From JACRBR01 sp964371355 (lineage in GTDB: Bacteria > Chloroflexota > Dehalococcoidia > DSTF01 > JACRBR01), in the NCBI GenBank assembly GCA_964371355.1, contig CAYJMG010000017.1, positions 1 to 64,000 on the forward strand: a stretch of DNA of 64,000 bases, read 5' to 3'. This document shows positions 1 to 8,943 of this stretch, piece by piece (the stretch's first letter is position 1; each line of letters begins with the position of its first letter). The position numbers were made by a program, and so were the translations under genes. The notes beneath the pieces were generated by a model that ran no database searches, was not told the DNA's origin, and saw only the letters and a program-made list of their open reading frames with translations.

Positions 1-93
1 GGAAGGACCCGGTTGGACTCTCACAATGAGTGGACCACAGATCGGGGGCAGGTCAAGCCGACCAACTTAATTCAGCGTACGGAAATCGACTGA
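1..93 (+). CDS. C-terminal end of an upstream gene (partial, uncertain)
   Basis: Frame 1 is open from the window edge to a TGA at 91-93 and gives about 30 residues ending in NLIQRTEID. Third codon positions in this stretch are mostly G or C, more so than in the competing frame 3, so it may be the tail of a gene that lies outside the window. The peptide is too short for a family call. The alternative is the small ORF at 30-176, which overlaps it and is coupled to the next gene. Confidence 0.3.
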   Translation, partial: GRTRLDSHNEWTTDRGQVKPTNLIQRTEID

Positions 94-176
94 ACGATGA
101 CGCACATGTGCTGCTGGGCGCACCGCAACCACCCGTGGGGATAGAGGTCGTGGCATTCCGTGAGGCAAGACGTTGA
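30..176 (+). CDS. Possible small ORF coupled to the defence operon
   Basis: A GTG at 30 opens a 48-codon frame that ends with TGA at 174-176. That stop overlaps the TTG start of the next gene in a TTGA arrangement, as expected for translational coupling. The peptide (ending GIEVVAFREARR) matches no family I recognise. It could instead be the frameshifted end of the gene entering from the left in frame 1. Codon use is not decisive. Confidence 0.25.
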   Translation: MDHRSGAGQADQLNSAYGNRLNDDAHVLLGAPQPPVGIEVVAFREARR

Positions 177-1729
177 GGGAAGTATCGTTTCTTGATGCCG
201 GTCGCGTTTACGGATGCAGTGCCGATGCTGCCCTCAGAATCCATCGGATCGAGCACCAACTCTTTAGGGAGTACTCTCTGTCGTTCCGCGAACTTGTGCG
301 CACACTAGGTGAGGACGCGCAGGACGAGTATTGGAGCTCCGTACTACGAAAACTGGGTGCCTTCAGGTTCGAGGCATCAGCAGCCCCCTTAGCCTTCTCG
401 GATCCGGCAATTGGTGCAGGCGCCGCCTGCGAGTTCCTGAGAGCGCATCTCGTTGATTGCGCCGCGATCTATCCGAACGTCGCGGTCAGTGCAGCGTCGA
501 TTATCGACCGACTCGCGGTGCTGGCGTTGAATGATGAGGCACCGATGCAGTCGATATGCTCCACGCTGGCGGCCGCCGGCCCGGACTGCGCCTTGCTCCT
601 CCAGTCGTCACGATTGGTGACCAAGGTGCGACAAGTCTTACCCGTACTGTCGCCAACAGGCAGTCTAGATGTCGTTACCCCACCGCAACTACGAGGTGGG
701 CGGTGCTATGAACGCCTCATCGTAGTGGGACCGTCAACCTGGTTTCCAGAGTTCGTCTTGTCAGCACCGAGAGCTTCCGAGATTCACCTGGTGCGTTACG
801 AATGGCTGCGGGACCAGCGGCGAGACGAGCCCGCCTTTGCAGGCTCGTTCGAAGCGCCTGCGCACACGAACGGCTGGAGGAGACTGCCGCAGCTCGACGA
901 CGAAGCCGCGCGTCCCCCGGATCTGCCGACCATCGACCCCGGTGAAATCGCGCCGCGAGTCGAGTGGGCCAAGACTGGCGTGGGCGCTCCGAACCCGAGC
1001 AATGACGCTGATGATGACGACGTAGACGCAACGCTCTTCATACTCGAAGACAACTCCGGCGTCTTTCTTGAGGATGACGACGACGCGCTGCTAACGGTCA
1101 TCGATCTCGACAAGGACCAGGCGCTCACCGTACAACGCATTCGGCGAGGTGAGATCGAGCGCGGAACGTTCATTCTGCTCCGGACCGAGGGTGGCGGAGA
1201 TTACATTCTGGAGGTGGCTGACCGCCTGATGGGTCCCCAGGCAATCGCGATTCGCGCCTGTCAAAACGATTGGAAGCGGCGAATGCGAGTCGCCGTTAGG
1301 GATAACGGAGCAGAGGAGACGTGTCGCGCCTTGAAGGAACGAGGAGCGCTTCGCGCCAACGAAGCGAACCTCCGTTCATGGACGAACAATCGCAGCATAC
1401 GCCCCCAGAGCCAGGATGACTTCAACGCAATGATGCAATTGATTGGGTTTGACGGCGAGGCTCAGGAGATCTGGGACAAGATGGGCGAAGTCAGGCGCGC
1501 TCATCAAACCGCCGGCCAACGTGTGCGGAGGCTGCTCTTGGAGCGAGTTCGCGCTTGCGACACGGAAGAACTTGAGCGGATGGGACGGATGGACTTCGAG
1601 CTGCCGGGTGAAGATGGAGGCACTCTGACAGCGTTTCGAATCGTTGACATCGCGCCCGAATCAACAATCGTTCCGTCTTCTCGTGTCGGGCATCCATTTG
1701 AACTGGAGGCGATCACTTGGCGCGAATGA
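173..1729 (+). CDS. Unrecognised acidic protein, first gene of the DISARM-like operon
   Basis: This 518-residue protein is not one I recognise. The first half looks like a folded alpha/beta domain with a hydrophobic run followed by VGPSTWFPEFVLSAPRA near residue 190. The middle (about 280-320) has two strongly acidic patches, DADDDDVD and LEDDDDALL, and the last 200 residues look helical. There are no obvious Walker, HKD phospholipase or PD-(D/E)XK motifs and no membrane segment. The start is a TTG because an in-frame stop lies at 161-163; a weak GAGG sits upstream. Its end overlaps the NERD-helicase gene, so the two products are probably made together. By position it could stand in for DrmE of class 2 DISARM, but that is inference from context only. 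Confidence 0.8.
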   Translation: MREVSFLDAGRVYGCSADAALRIHRIEHQLFREYSLSFRELVRTLGEDAQDEYWSSVLRKLGAFRFEASAAPLAFSDPAIGAGAACEFLRAHLVDCAAIYPNVAVSAASIIDRLAVLALNDEAPMQSICSTLAAAGPDCALLLQSSRLVTKVRQVLPVLSPTGSLDVVTPPQLRGGRCYERLIVVGPSTWFPEFVLSAPRASEIHLVRYEWLRDQRRDEPAFAGSFEAPAHTNGWRRLPQLDDEAARPPDLPTIDPGEIAPRVEWAKTGVGAPNPSNDADDDDVDATLFILEDNSGVFLEDDDDALLTVIDLDKDQALTVQRIRRGEIERGTFILLRTEGGGDYILEVADRLMGPQAIAIRACQNDWKRRMRVAVRDNGAEETCRALKERGALRANEANLRSWTNNRSIRPQSQDDFNAMMQLIGFDGEAQEIWDKMGEVRRAHQTAGQRVRRLLLERVRACDTEELERMGRMDFELPGEDGGTLTAFRIVDIAPESTIVPSSRVGHPFELEAITWRE

Positions 1730-3453
1730 TTCCTTCGGTCATGGATTCTTCGTGCCAGAGCCCTGGTGAACGAGAGATCTATCAGCGCCTCCGGGATGAC
1801 CCCGGCGCAGCCGAGTGGATCGTGTTGCATTCGCTGGATGTTGCTGAACACCGCAGGCAGATCTCGGGGGAAGTCGACTTCGTCATCATAATTCCACATA
1901 AAGGGGTGCTATTTCTCGAAGTGAAAGCGTGCTCCCGCTTAGAACGGGACGAGCAAGGCCGCTGGTATTACGGTACAGATCCGAAGCCCGATCCGCGAGG
2001 TCCGTTCAAGCAGGCGTCCGAATCGATGCACAGCATTCACAGGCAGATCGTTCGAAAGCGTCCAGATCTGTCGAGAGTGGTGGTTTGGTCTGGCGTCGTC
2101 TTCCCATACGTCCCATTTGATATGGCGTCCCCAGAGTGGCATCCATGGCAAGTAATCGACACGAACGTCTACCGAAGGCAATCGATCGCGACAGCAATTG
2201 AACGAGTCATCGACAAGGCACGGTCGTTTCTGGTGGGACAACGTACTGCGGCGTGGTTTGATCCTGGCTCGAATGAGCCGGATCCTCAACAGTGCCAGGC
2301 AATCGCCGAGGTGCTTCGACCGCACTTCGAATTTTACGAGAGCCCTAAGGCCCAAGCCGAACGTCGATCCGATGAAGTCAAACACTACACAATCGCGCAG
2401 TACGGAGCTCTCGATGCAATGGCAGCCAGCCCGAGAGTGCTCTTCAGCGGCCCCGCTGGATCAGGAAAGACGCTTCTCGCGATCGAGGCGGCGAGACGTT
2501 CGCGTTCTCTTGGGCGTCGCGTCCTCCTGATCTGCTTCAACCATCTGCTTGCCCGGTGGCTGCAGGATCAAGTCGAGTCGCTGCGTCCAATGATTCAGGC
2601 TTCGACCTTGCACGCGCGCATGCTTGCCGTCGCCGGAGGAAAGGGCGATGGGACTCTCGAAAGCGAATATTGGGAGACTGAACTTCCGACCCTTGCCACA
2701 GAGAAAATCCTTGCAGCAGAAGGCGACGAGTTCACTTTCGATGAAGTCATCGTTGATGAAGCACAGGACATTCTCCGCGACTCCTTCCTTGACTTCTTAG
2801 ACGTGAGTCTTCGAGGCGGCTTGGCTGCAGGGAGATGGAGGATGTTCGGCGACTTTGAGAAGCAAGCCATCTTCGACTCCGCACGGCCTGATGTCGAGAG
2901 CACATTGAACGCACGATGTGGACCCGTCTACCCTTATGTCCTTCGCGACAATTGTCGTAACACCCCCCGCATCGCCGCGTACGCCCGTATTCTCGGGCAA
3001 CTCGATCCTGACTACGCCCATGTGCTGCGACCAGATGATGGCGTCGAACCTGAACTCCTATTCTTCAAGACGGCAGAGCAACAGCACGAACTTCTCGTCC
3101 AAACGCTCGAGTCACTCTATGACCAGGGCTTTCGCGGTCGCGACGTGGTGGTCCTTTCGCCGCGCGCAGCTGGTTCAGCCGTGTTGCTATCGGCCAAGCC
3201 TTGGGCCGATAGAATCAAGCCGTTCGAGGCGGCTCGCGAGGGCGAGATCGGATATGCCTCGATTCACGCTTTCAAAGGTCTGGAGGCGGGTGCGATCATC
3301 GTTACCGACATCGATCGAATCAGGGACGAAGCATCCGTTGCGCTCTTCTATATCGCGACAACGCGGGCTCTCCATCGCCTTGTGATACTCGCCAACGAAA
3401 GCGTCAAGAAGGACGTGCGTGAGGCTCTAGTCAGACCAACGCGCTCACAATAG
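1717..3453 (+). CDS. NERD nuclease-domain / SF1 (UvrD-like) helicase
   Basis: The 578-residue protein joins a nuclease-related NERD domain to a superfamily 1 helicase. Residues about 20-140 carry the PD-(D/E)XK-like core, with GEVDFVII followed by FLEVKA. The helicase has Walker A SGPAGSGKT near residue 244, Walker B IVDEAQD near 343, a DNCRN box, motif V-like SIHAFKGLE near 511 and motif VI-like TTRAL near 547. It probably processes foreign DNA with ATP-driven unwinding and may cut it. The TTG at 1717 is preferred because GGAGG at 1705-1709 is well spaced for it; an ATG at 1726 forming ATGA with the upstream stop is the alternative. The gene ends 10 nt before drmA. NERD-helicases are not among the named DISARM components. 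Confidence 0.9.
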   Translation: MARMIPSVMDSSCQSPGEREIYQRLRDDPGAAEWIVLHSLDVAEHRRQISGEVDFVIIIPHKGVLFLEVKACSRLERDEQGRWYYGTDPKPDPRGPFKQASESMHSIHRQIVRKRPDLSRVVVWSGVVFPYVPFDMASPEWHPWQVIDTNVYRRQSIATAIERVIDKARSFLVGQRTAAWFDPGSNEPDPQQCQAIAEVLRPHFEFYESPKAQAERRSDEVKHYTIAQYGALDAMAASPRVLFSGPAGSGKTLLAIEAARRSRSLGRRVLLICFNHLLARWLQDQVESLRPMIQASTLHARMLAVAGGKGDGTLESEYWETELPTLATEKILAAEGDEFTFDEVIVDEAQDILRDSFLDFLDVSLRGGLAAGRWRMFGDFEKQAIFDSARPDVESTLNARCGPVYPYVLRDNCRNTPRIAAYARILGQLDPDYAHVLRPDDGVEPELLFFKTAEQQHELLVQTLESLYDQGFRGRDVVVLSPRAAGSAVLLSAKPWADRIKPFEAAREGEIGYASIHAFKGLEAGAIIVTDIDRIRDEASVALFYIATTRALHRLVILANESVKKDVREALVRPTRSQ

Positions 3454-3463
3454 GAGCCGGGTT

Positions 3464-6400
3464 ATGCCAGATCACCACCAAAACCGGGACGCCATCATCG
3501 CCGCGCTCAGAGAAGAACTAGTCGGACCGTCTCCGCAAGGTGCCGAACTCGACTGCACGGGAACCGTGAGATTCTCCGACTCAAAGGCATCATACGGCCC
3601 CTGGCGCGTCAAAGGCACCGGCGAGGAGATCCTTCAGCGTGACTCGCCGACAAAGAGATACGGTGTGGCCGTTCTGTATCCGATCAGTACCGTTGCGACC
3701 GATGACGACGACACCAAGGAGCTGCCTACCGATGGGACTGGTGCCGATCGCGATGATGATGAACCGTCCAATGCGCTCACCGAGGACGGCATCAAGAACC
3801 TAGACAAGGTCGCCGAACGAGTGGCGCGAGCGGCCAAGACGGAGGTCGACTCCGATGACCTCGACCTGTCGCCAGCCACCTCCTTTCGTCCGAGCAGCAT
3901 TGGGGTCAGCTTCTTGACTCTTCTTCCAGACGGCTCTGAGTTGAGCGTCGAGGTGAGCGGTGGACGATATCGCCGATTCGCTGTCGCGATCGGAACGCAG
4001 GAGCGGTTCTGGTGGCGGCGCTCACAAATAAGCGGAAGCGTGACGTTTAGTGCCGACGAGCTGCTCGCCAAACAAGGAATGAATAGAAAGGCGCTCGTTG
4101 GAGACGAACTGGAAGGGCTGGACCTTAGCGTCGAGGTGTTCTCTCGTCCGAGAGCGGGCATGTCAGCGTTGCTGACAGTCTGCCTGGTGAATCGCACGCC
4201 CACGCCCGGCGCGGGCACATCCGCGTCCGAGACAACGCTCTTCCAATCGCACTTCGACGCTACCGTCAAGCCACCGGACGCACGCGCATGCATTCAGCCG
4301 TATCCGACTCCGCGATCAGCACAGAGTGGCGATGGCCGGCGCAGCGTCTCCGACTATGAAGAACAGTCGCTCGCTCTCTTGTACCGCGAGATGCAAACCT
4401 TCGCGGTTGGCCACGGCTGCGCGGCGGACTGGACGCTCTCGTCAGATCGCACTCATGCGAACTCGGTGAGCGCCGAGTGCCTTCCGCAATTCGAGACTCC
4501 GAGCACCACCCCCGACATCTTCCGCGACGATGGCACGCCCGTACTGGTCTCGATGGCTCGCCTGGGCGGTCTCGTATCCGGCACGGATGGGATGGTGGAG
4601 GTTGATGAGGTCGTGACGCGCTACGAACACTGGATCGCCGAGCGCCGTGAAGACGTAGAGTCGCTCGGAGTCCACCGCGAGGTCGCACTTCGGCACCTTG
4701 ACGTGTGCGACCGAAGCGCTGAGCGTATGCGTGACGGTTTGAAGTACCTCAAGGAAGACCCCAAGGCTGCCAAGGCCTTTCAGCTCGCGAACGAAGCTGT
4801 GCTGATGCAGCAGATCCGCTCGGAACCCGGTGTTCGAAGCGCACAGTGGGATTCGAAGGCGAGGCGCATTAAGTTCGCCGAGCCCTATTCGGAGCCCGAC
4901 CCTCGTGCCCTGGGAACTGGTCGGGGCTGGTGGCGGCCGTTTCAGATCGCCTTCTTTCTCATGTGTCTTCGATCAACCGCGGACGGTCGCGCAGACACCC
5001 GCGAGACAGTTGAGTTGCTCTGTTTCCCAACAGGTGGGGGAAAGACAGAGGCGTATCTCGGCCTCGCGGCGTTCGCGATGTTTATGCGGCGGCTAGGAGA
5101 TCCGGAGGACCGGGGCGTAAGCGTCTTGATGCGTTACACGCTGCGGCTGCTTACAGCGCAGCAGTTCCAGCGCGCTTCCGGTTTGGTCTGTGCTATGGAA
5201 CAAATGCGAAAGAAGCGGCTCGGTGACCTGGGCGAAACGCGATTCTCAATTGGCATCTGGGTCGGTGGTGGCAGCACGCCGAACAGTAGAGACGACGCAC
5301 TTGCTCAACTTCGCGCTCTCGTCCGGCAGGATCGGAACGCCGAAAACCCGTTTCTATTGGTGCGTTGTCCGTGGTGTCGCGCTCAGCTCGGGCCTTTGAG
5401 TCATCCTCGCGGAACGCCATCACAGGCACCGAAAGTCATCGGCTATGAGCAACGCGGCACCACGGTAGCCTTCAAGTGCTCCGACCCGCTCTGCGATTTC
5501 GCAGACGAGCTGCCCGTCATGGTCATCGATGACGATATTTACGACGAGCCGCCCACCCTCATCATCGGGACAGTCGACAAGTTCGCCATGCTGGCGTGGC
5601 GACCGGAAGCAAGAGCGCTGTTCGGACTTGGTTCGGACGGATCTCGACTTGTGTCACCCCCCGATCTCATCATCCAGGACGAGCTCCACCTAATCTCCGG
5701 ACCGCTTGGGTCGATGGTCGGCCTCTACGAAGCGGTCATCGAAGAATTGTGCACCGATCATCGGGATCCAAAGGGCGCGGTTCGACCGAAGATCGTTGCA
5801 TCGACTGCGACCATCCGACGGTACGAAGACCAAGTTCTCGCGCTTTACGCCCGCGAGGATGTCGTGCTGTTCCCTTCGCCCGGACTGTCGGCTGACGATT
5901 CCTATTTCGCGCGCTATGCGCGGCGTGGCGACGGGAGCTTGGAGCCGGGACGACTCTATGTCGGCGTAGACGCACCGGGGCTTGGTTCACAACAGACCGC
6001 CGTGGTTAGGACCGTGTCATCGTTACTCCAAGCCCCTTTTCCTATGCCGGACGCCGAGCGGGATCCTTGGTGGACGCTGATGATGTTTTTCAACAGCTTG
6101 CGGGAACTCGGCATAGGATTGTCGCTTCTTCAGTCGGACGTTGGTGACTATCTGAAGGTGGTTCGGAATCGGACTGATGCGAAGGTGCGATACCTGAACA
6201 ATGTGCAGGAGCTTACGTCGCGGCTGAAAAGCGAAGACGTGCCCGCGGCCATCGCTTCACTCGAAGTCTCGTGCACGAAAGCTGGCGCTTATCCCGTAGA
6301 CGTATGCCTTGCCTCAAGCATCATCGAGGTAGGTATCGATGTGCCACGCCTCTCGCTGATGACTGTTGTAGGCCAGCCAAAGACGACCTCGCAGTACATT

Positions 6401-7009
6401 CAGGTGACGGGTCGGGTCGGCCGGCTCTGGCAAGAGCGGCCAGGACTCGTGGTCACAATCTACAGTCCGTCGAAGCCCCGCGACCGATCACACTTCGAGC
6501 AGTTCAGGAGTTACCACGAGCGACTCTACGCACAGGTGGAACCGACTAGCGTCACCCCGTTCTCGCCGCCGGCTTTGGATCGAGCGCTGCATGCCGTCAT
6601 GGTCGCGTACGCCAGGCAAGCAGGTGACGACCACCTCCAGGCGTATCCGTATCCAGGCAATCTCGTCGAGGATGTGCGGCGGGTCATGTTAAACCGCGTC
6701 CGCCAAGTCGATCGTGAGGAAGAGGCAAACCTCGAGAGCGTGTTCGATCGGCGCGCCGATCAGTGGCGTCGGTGGGAACCGAAGAGCTGGCAAGCCAGAT
6801 GGAATGACGCAAACATTCCGCTACTGCGGCAGGCGGGCTCATATGCGACGGCCGAGCGCGCCTGGCTCTCCTGGTCTACGCCGCAGTCGATGCGGAATGT
6901 CGACGCTGAATGTCAGGTGGAGATCACGAATCTATATCTGGATGATCCGTCTTCGGGCACGTCAAGCGCCGAAGGTCCGCCCGAAAACGTCGCGGCGCCA
7001 GGGAGCTAA
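3464..7009 (+). CDS. drmA: DISARM-type helicase DrmA
   Basis: This 1181-residue SF2 helicase is the large motor of the system. Residues about 522-530 give Walker A in FPTGGGKTEAYLGLAA. The DExH box is QDELHLISG near 738, motif III is STATI near 779, and motifs V and VI are IIEVGIDVPRL and QVTGRVGR near 955-980. Between motifs I and II lies a probable zinc site with CPWC near 634 and CSDPLC near 671. The N-terminal 450 residues lack recognisable motifs and include acidic stretches. In DISARM, DrmA and DrmB form the conserved core that loads on incoming DNA. AGGAG lies a few bases before the ATG, and drmB starts 2 nt after the stop. The family call rests on the characteristic GGGKTEAY and DELHLISGPLG motifs plus the DUF1998 neighbour. 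Confidence 0.88.
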   Translation: MPDHHQNRDAIIAALREELVGPSPQGAELDCTGTVRFSDSKASYGPWRVKGTGEEILQRDSPTKRYGVAVLYPISTVATDDDDTKELPTDGTGADRDDDEPSNALTEDGIKNLDKVAERVARAAKTEVDSDDLDLSPATSFRPSSIGVSFLTLLPDGSELSVEVSGGRYRRFAVAIGTQERFWWRRSQISGSVTFSADELLAKQGMNRKALVGDELEGLDLSVEVFSRPRAGMSALLTVCLVNRTPTPGAGTSASETTLFQSHFDATVKPPDARACIQPYPTPRSAQSGDGRRSVSDYEEQSLALLYREMQTFAVGHGCAADWTLSSDRTHANSVSAECLPQFETPSTTPDIFRDDGTPVLVSMARLGGLVSGTDGMVEVDEVVTRYEHWIAERREDVESLGVHREVALRHLDVCDRSAERMRDGLKYLKEDPKAAKAFQLANEAVLMQQIRSEPGVRSAQWDSKARRIKFAEPYSEPDPRALGTGRGWWRPFQIAFFLMCLRSTADGRADTRETVELLCFPTGGGKTEAYLGLAAFAMFMRRLGDPEDRGVSVLMRYTLRLLTAQQFQRASGLVCAMEQMRKKRLGDLGETRFSIGIWVGGGSTPNSRDDALAQLRALVRQDRNAENPFLLVRCPWCRAQLGPLSHPRGTPSQAPKVIGYEQRGTTVAFKCSDPLCDFADELPVMVIDDDIYDEPPTLIIGTVDKFAMLAWRPEARALFGLGSDGSRLVSPPDLIIQDELHLISGPLGSMVGLYEAVIEELCTDHRDPKGAVRPKIVASTATIRRYEDQVLALYAREDVVLFPSPGLSADDSYFARYARRGDGSLEPGRLYVGVDAPGLGSQQTAVVRTVSSLLQAPFPMPDAERDPWWTLMMFFNSLRELGIGLSLLQSDVGDYLKVVRNRTDAKVRYLNNVQELTSRLKSEDVPAAIASLEVSCTKAGAYPVDVCLASSIIEVGIDVPRLSLMTVVGQPKTTSQYIQVTGRVGRLWQERPGLVVTIYSPSKPRDRSHFEQFRSYHERLYAQVEPTSVTPFSPPALDRALHAVMVAYARQAGDDHLQAYPYPGNLVEDVRRVMLNRVRQVDREEEANLESVFDRRADQWRRWEPKSWQARWNDANIPLLRQAGSYATAERAWLSWSTPQSMRNVDAECQVEITNLYLDDPSSGTSSAEGPPENVAAPGS

Positions 7010-7011
7010 CC

Positions 7012-8931
7012 ATGCCGAAAGGACCAATTCGGCGCGGTCAACTTGTCGCTCCGTTCGGAGTTGGCGCGATGGTCGTTATTCGCGACGGAACATCGCTGAT
7101 CGCCGCCGGACTCGATCATTGGTACGAGCCTGAGAACAGGAACGCCAACGCGCTCACCGATCAAAACGACTTCCGCATCGAGGAGTGGCGGCTTGAGCGC
7201 CAACTGCGGGTAGACCACTTCCGGCTCCCCCCTGACTACAGAGAGCCGCGGATTGGACAATCTATCCCCAACGCCCTACTTACCGTGCCGTTCCTTCGTT
7301 TTCCGCAGTGGAACGTGTGCCAGTGGTGTCACCTCTTGACGAAACGTCCACTCACTGATCGAGGAAGAGTCATCTGCGAAGAGTGCGGGCGCGGTGGCAG
7401 ACGTAGCGTAATGTCGCAAGTCAGATTCGTTGCGATGTGCGAGCATGCGCACCTGCAGGACTTTCCCTGGAGGGAGTGGGTTCATCACTCGGCTGATCCA
7501 ACGTGCACGGGCCAGGTGCGACTATCGGCAACTGGCGGTGCCTCGCTCTCGGGTGAACGGGTGAGCTGCGACGGGTGCAACAGAACGCGCACCTTGGCCT
7601 CGATCATGGAAGCGAGCGGCGACGGAAATCGGCCCTCCACGTACGTCACCGACAACCTTGCAGACGGCGCAAAGTTTTCATGCCAAGGCAAGACGCCGTG
7701 GCTTGGAACCGAGGAGGGGCAACCATGCACCATGCCGCTTCGTGGTTCACTTCGGTCGGCAACGAATCTCTACTTTTCCCACGTAAGAAACGCCATCTAC
7801 TTGCCTCGCAGCACCCCCGCCGCGCCGGCGGCGCTGGTAGCACTCATGGAAGCTCCGCCTCTCTCCGTCTGGGTACGACTGGCAATTCGATCAGACCTAC
7901 AGGTCGGGCCCGGGGAGCTACGTGCAGCGCACGGCGAACTCCTGCATCAGTTCAACGATGAACAGATCCGGGCATCGTTCGCGGTCGTGGTGTCCGGTGA
8001 GAAGAGCGATCGGGAGACGGAGTCACAGCAGGCGGATGTGGAGGACGAGTCCGACGTGCGTCGTGACGAGTATCGGGCGCTCTTGGCCGTCCGCAATGAC
8101 GATGATCTGAAGATTCAAGGCCTAGATCCTCGATCCTACAACGACACTATTTCATCGGTGTTCACACGCGTGATGCTAGTGCACCGTCTTCGCGAGACCC
8201 GCGTGTTCACTGGATTTAGCAGAACGTTCTCTGAAAACGAGCTTACACTCGACGACCGGAAGTCAATGCTGCGGAGAAGTGCGCCTACTGGACGAGACAG
8301 TTGGCTTCCAGGATATGTCGTTCACGGCGAGGGCATCTTCCTCGAGTTCGACCAGCGTCGCATTGAACAGTGGGAACGCCGGGAAGACGTAAATCAGCGC
8401 ATCGCCGGACTAGTGCAGAGATACGGCACCGCTCAGCAGGATCGCCGACTCAGGATACGCGCGATTGATGCCAGGCTGGTGCTTCTCCACACGTTCTCTC
8501 ACCTCCTGATCAATCGCCTCACCTTTGAATGTGGATACAGCTCAGCCGCTCTCCGCGAGCGTCTTTACGTCGCCACCGACAGTGAACATCCGATGGCCGG
8601 CATCCTTATCTACACCGCAGCCGGAGACTCCGAAGGGACGATGGGCGGGCTGGTACGTATGGGAAAACCTGGATACCTAGATCCGATTGTGATCCGCGCG
8701 ATCGAAGAAGCGCAGTGGTGTTCTGCCGATCCCGTGTGCATGGAGCTGGGCGCCCACGGACAGGGACCCGACTCGTGCAATCTCGCTGCATGTCACAACT
8801 GCGCCCTCGTCCCGGAGACCGCCTGCGAGGAGTTCAATCGCTTCCTCGATCGCGCTCTCGTGATCGGCGATGTTAGCAATCGGTCGTTGGGATTCTTCCC
8901 GGAGATGCCTCTAACAGACCATCCGGGCTAG
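7012..8931 (+). CDS. drmB: DISARM-type DUF1998 protein DrmB
   Basis: The 639-residue protein carries a C-terminal DUF1998 region (about residues 486-620) with LLHTFSHLLINRL, a GILIYTAAGDSEGTMGGL stretch and a cysteine-rich CNLAACHNCALVPETACEE segment. The N-terminus begins with the typical RGQLVAPFGVGAMV. A second zinc-type cluster (CQWC near 102, CEEC near 121) follows. DrmB is the obligate partner of DrmA in DISARM, and the near-zero gap to drmA supports a stoichiometric complex. The middle, around residues 330-350, is acidic and probably disordered. Standalone DUF1998 helicase pairs also occur outside DISARM, so the system assignment depends on the neighbouring methyltransferase. Confidence 0.88.
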   Translation: MPKGPIRRGQLVAPFGVGAMVVIRDGTSLIAAGLDHWYEPENRNANALTDQNDFRIEEWRLERQLRVDHFRLPPDYREPRIGQSIPNALLTVPFLRFPQWNVCQWCHLLTKRPLTDRGRVICEECGRGGRRSVMSQVRFVAMCEHAHLQDFPWREWVHHSADPTCTGQVRLSATGGASLSGERVSCDGCNRTRTLASIMEASGDGNRPSTYVTDNLADGAKFSCQGKTPWLGTEEGQPCTMPLRGSLRSATNLYFSHVRNAIYLPRSTPAAPAALVALMEAPPLSVWVRLAIRSDLQVGPGELRAAHGELLHQFNDEQIRASFAVVVSGEKSDRETESQQADVEDESDVRRDEYRALLAVRNDDDLKIQGLDPRSYNDTISSVFTRVMLVHRLRETRVFTGFSRTFSENELTLDDRKSMLRRSAPTGRDSWLPGYVVHGEGIFLEFDQRRIEQWERREDVNQRIAGLVQRYGTAQQDRRLRIRAIDARLVLLHTFSHLLINRLTFECGYSSAALRERLYVATDSEHPMAGILIYTAAGDSEGTMGGLVRMGKPGYLDPIVIRAIEEAQWCSADPVCMELGAHGQGPDSCNLAACHNCALVPETACEEFNRFLDRALVIGDVSNRSLGFFPEMPLTDHPG

Positions 8932-8943
8932 AAGCGAGCAAGC

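Noticed and set aside
53..259. Minus-strand ORF near the left edge
   Set aside because: It has no ribosome site or family match and overlaps the coupled start of the defence operon.
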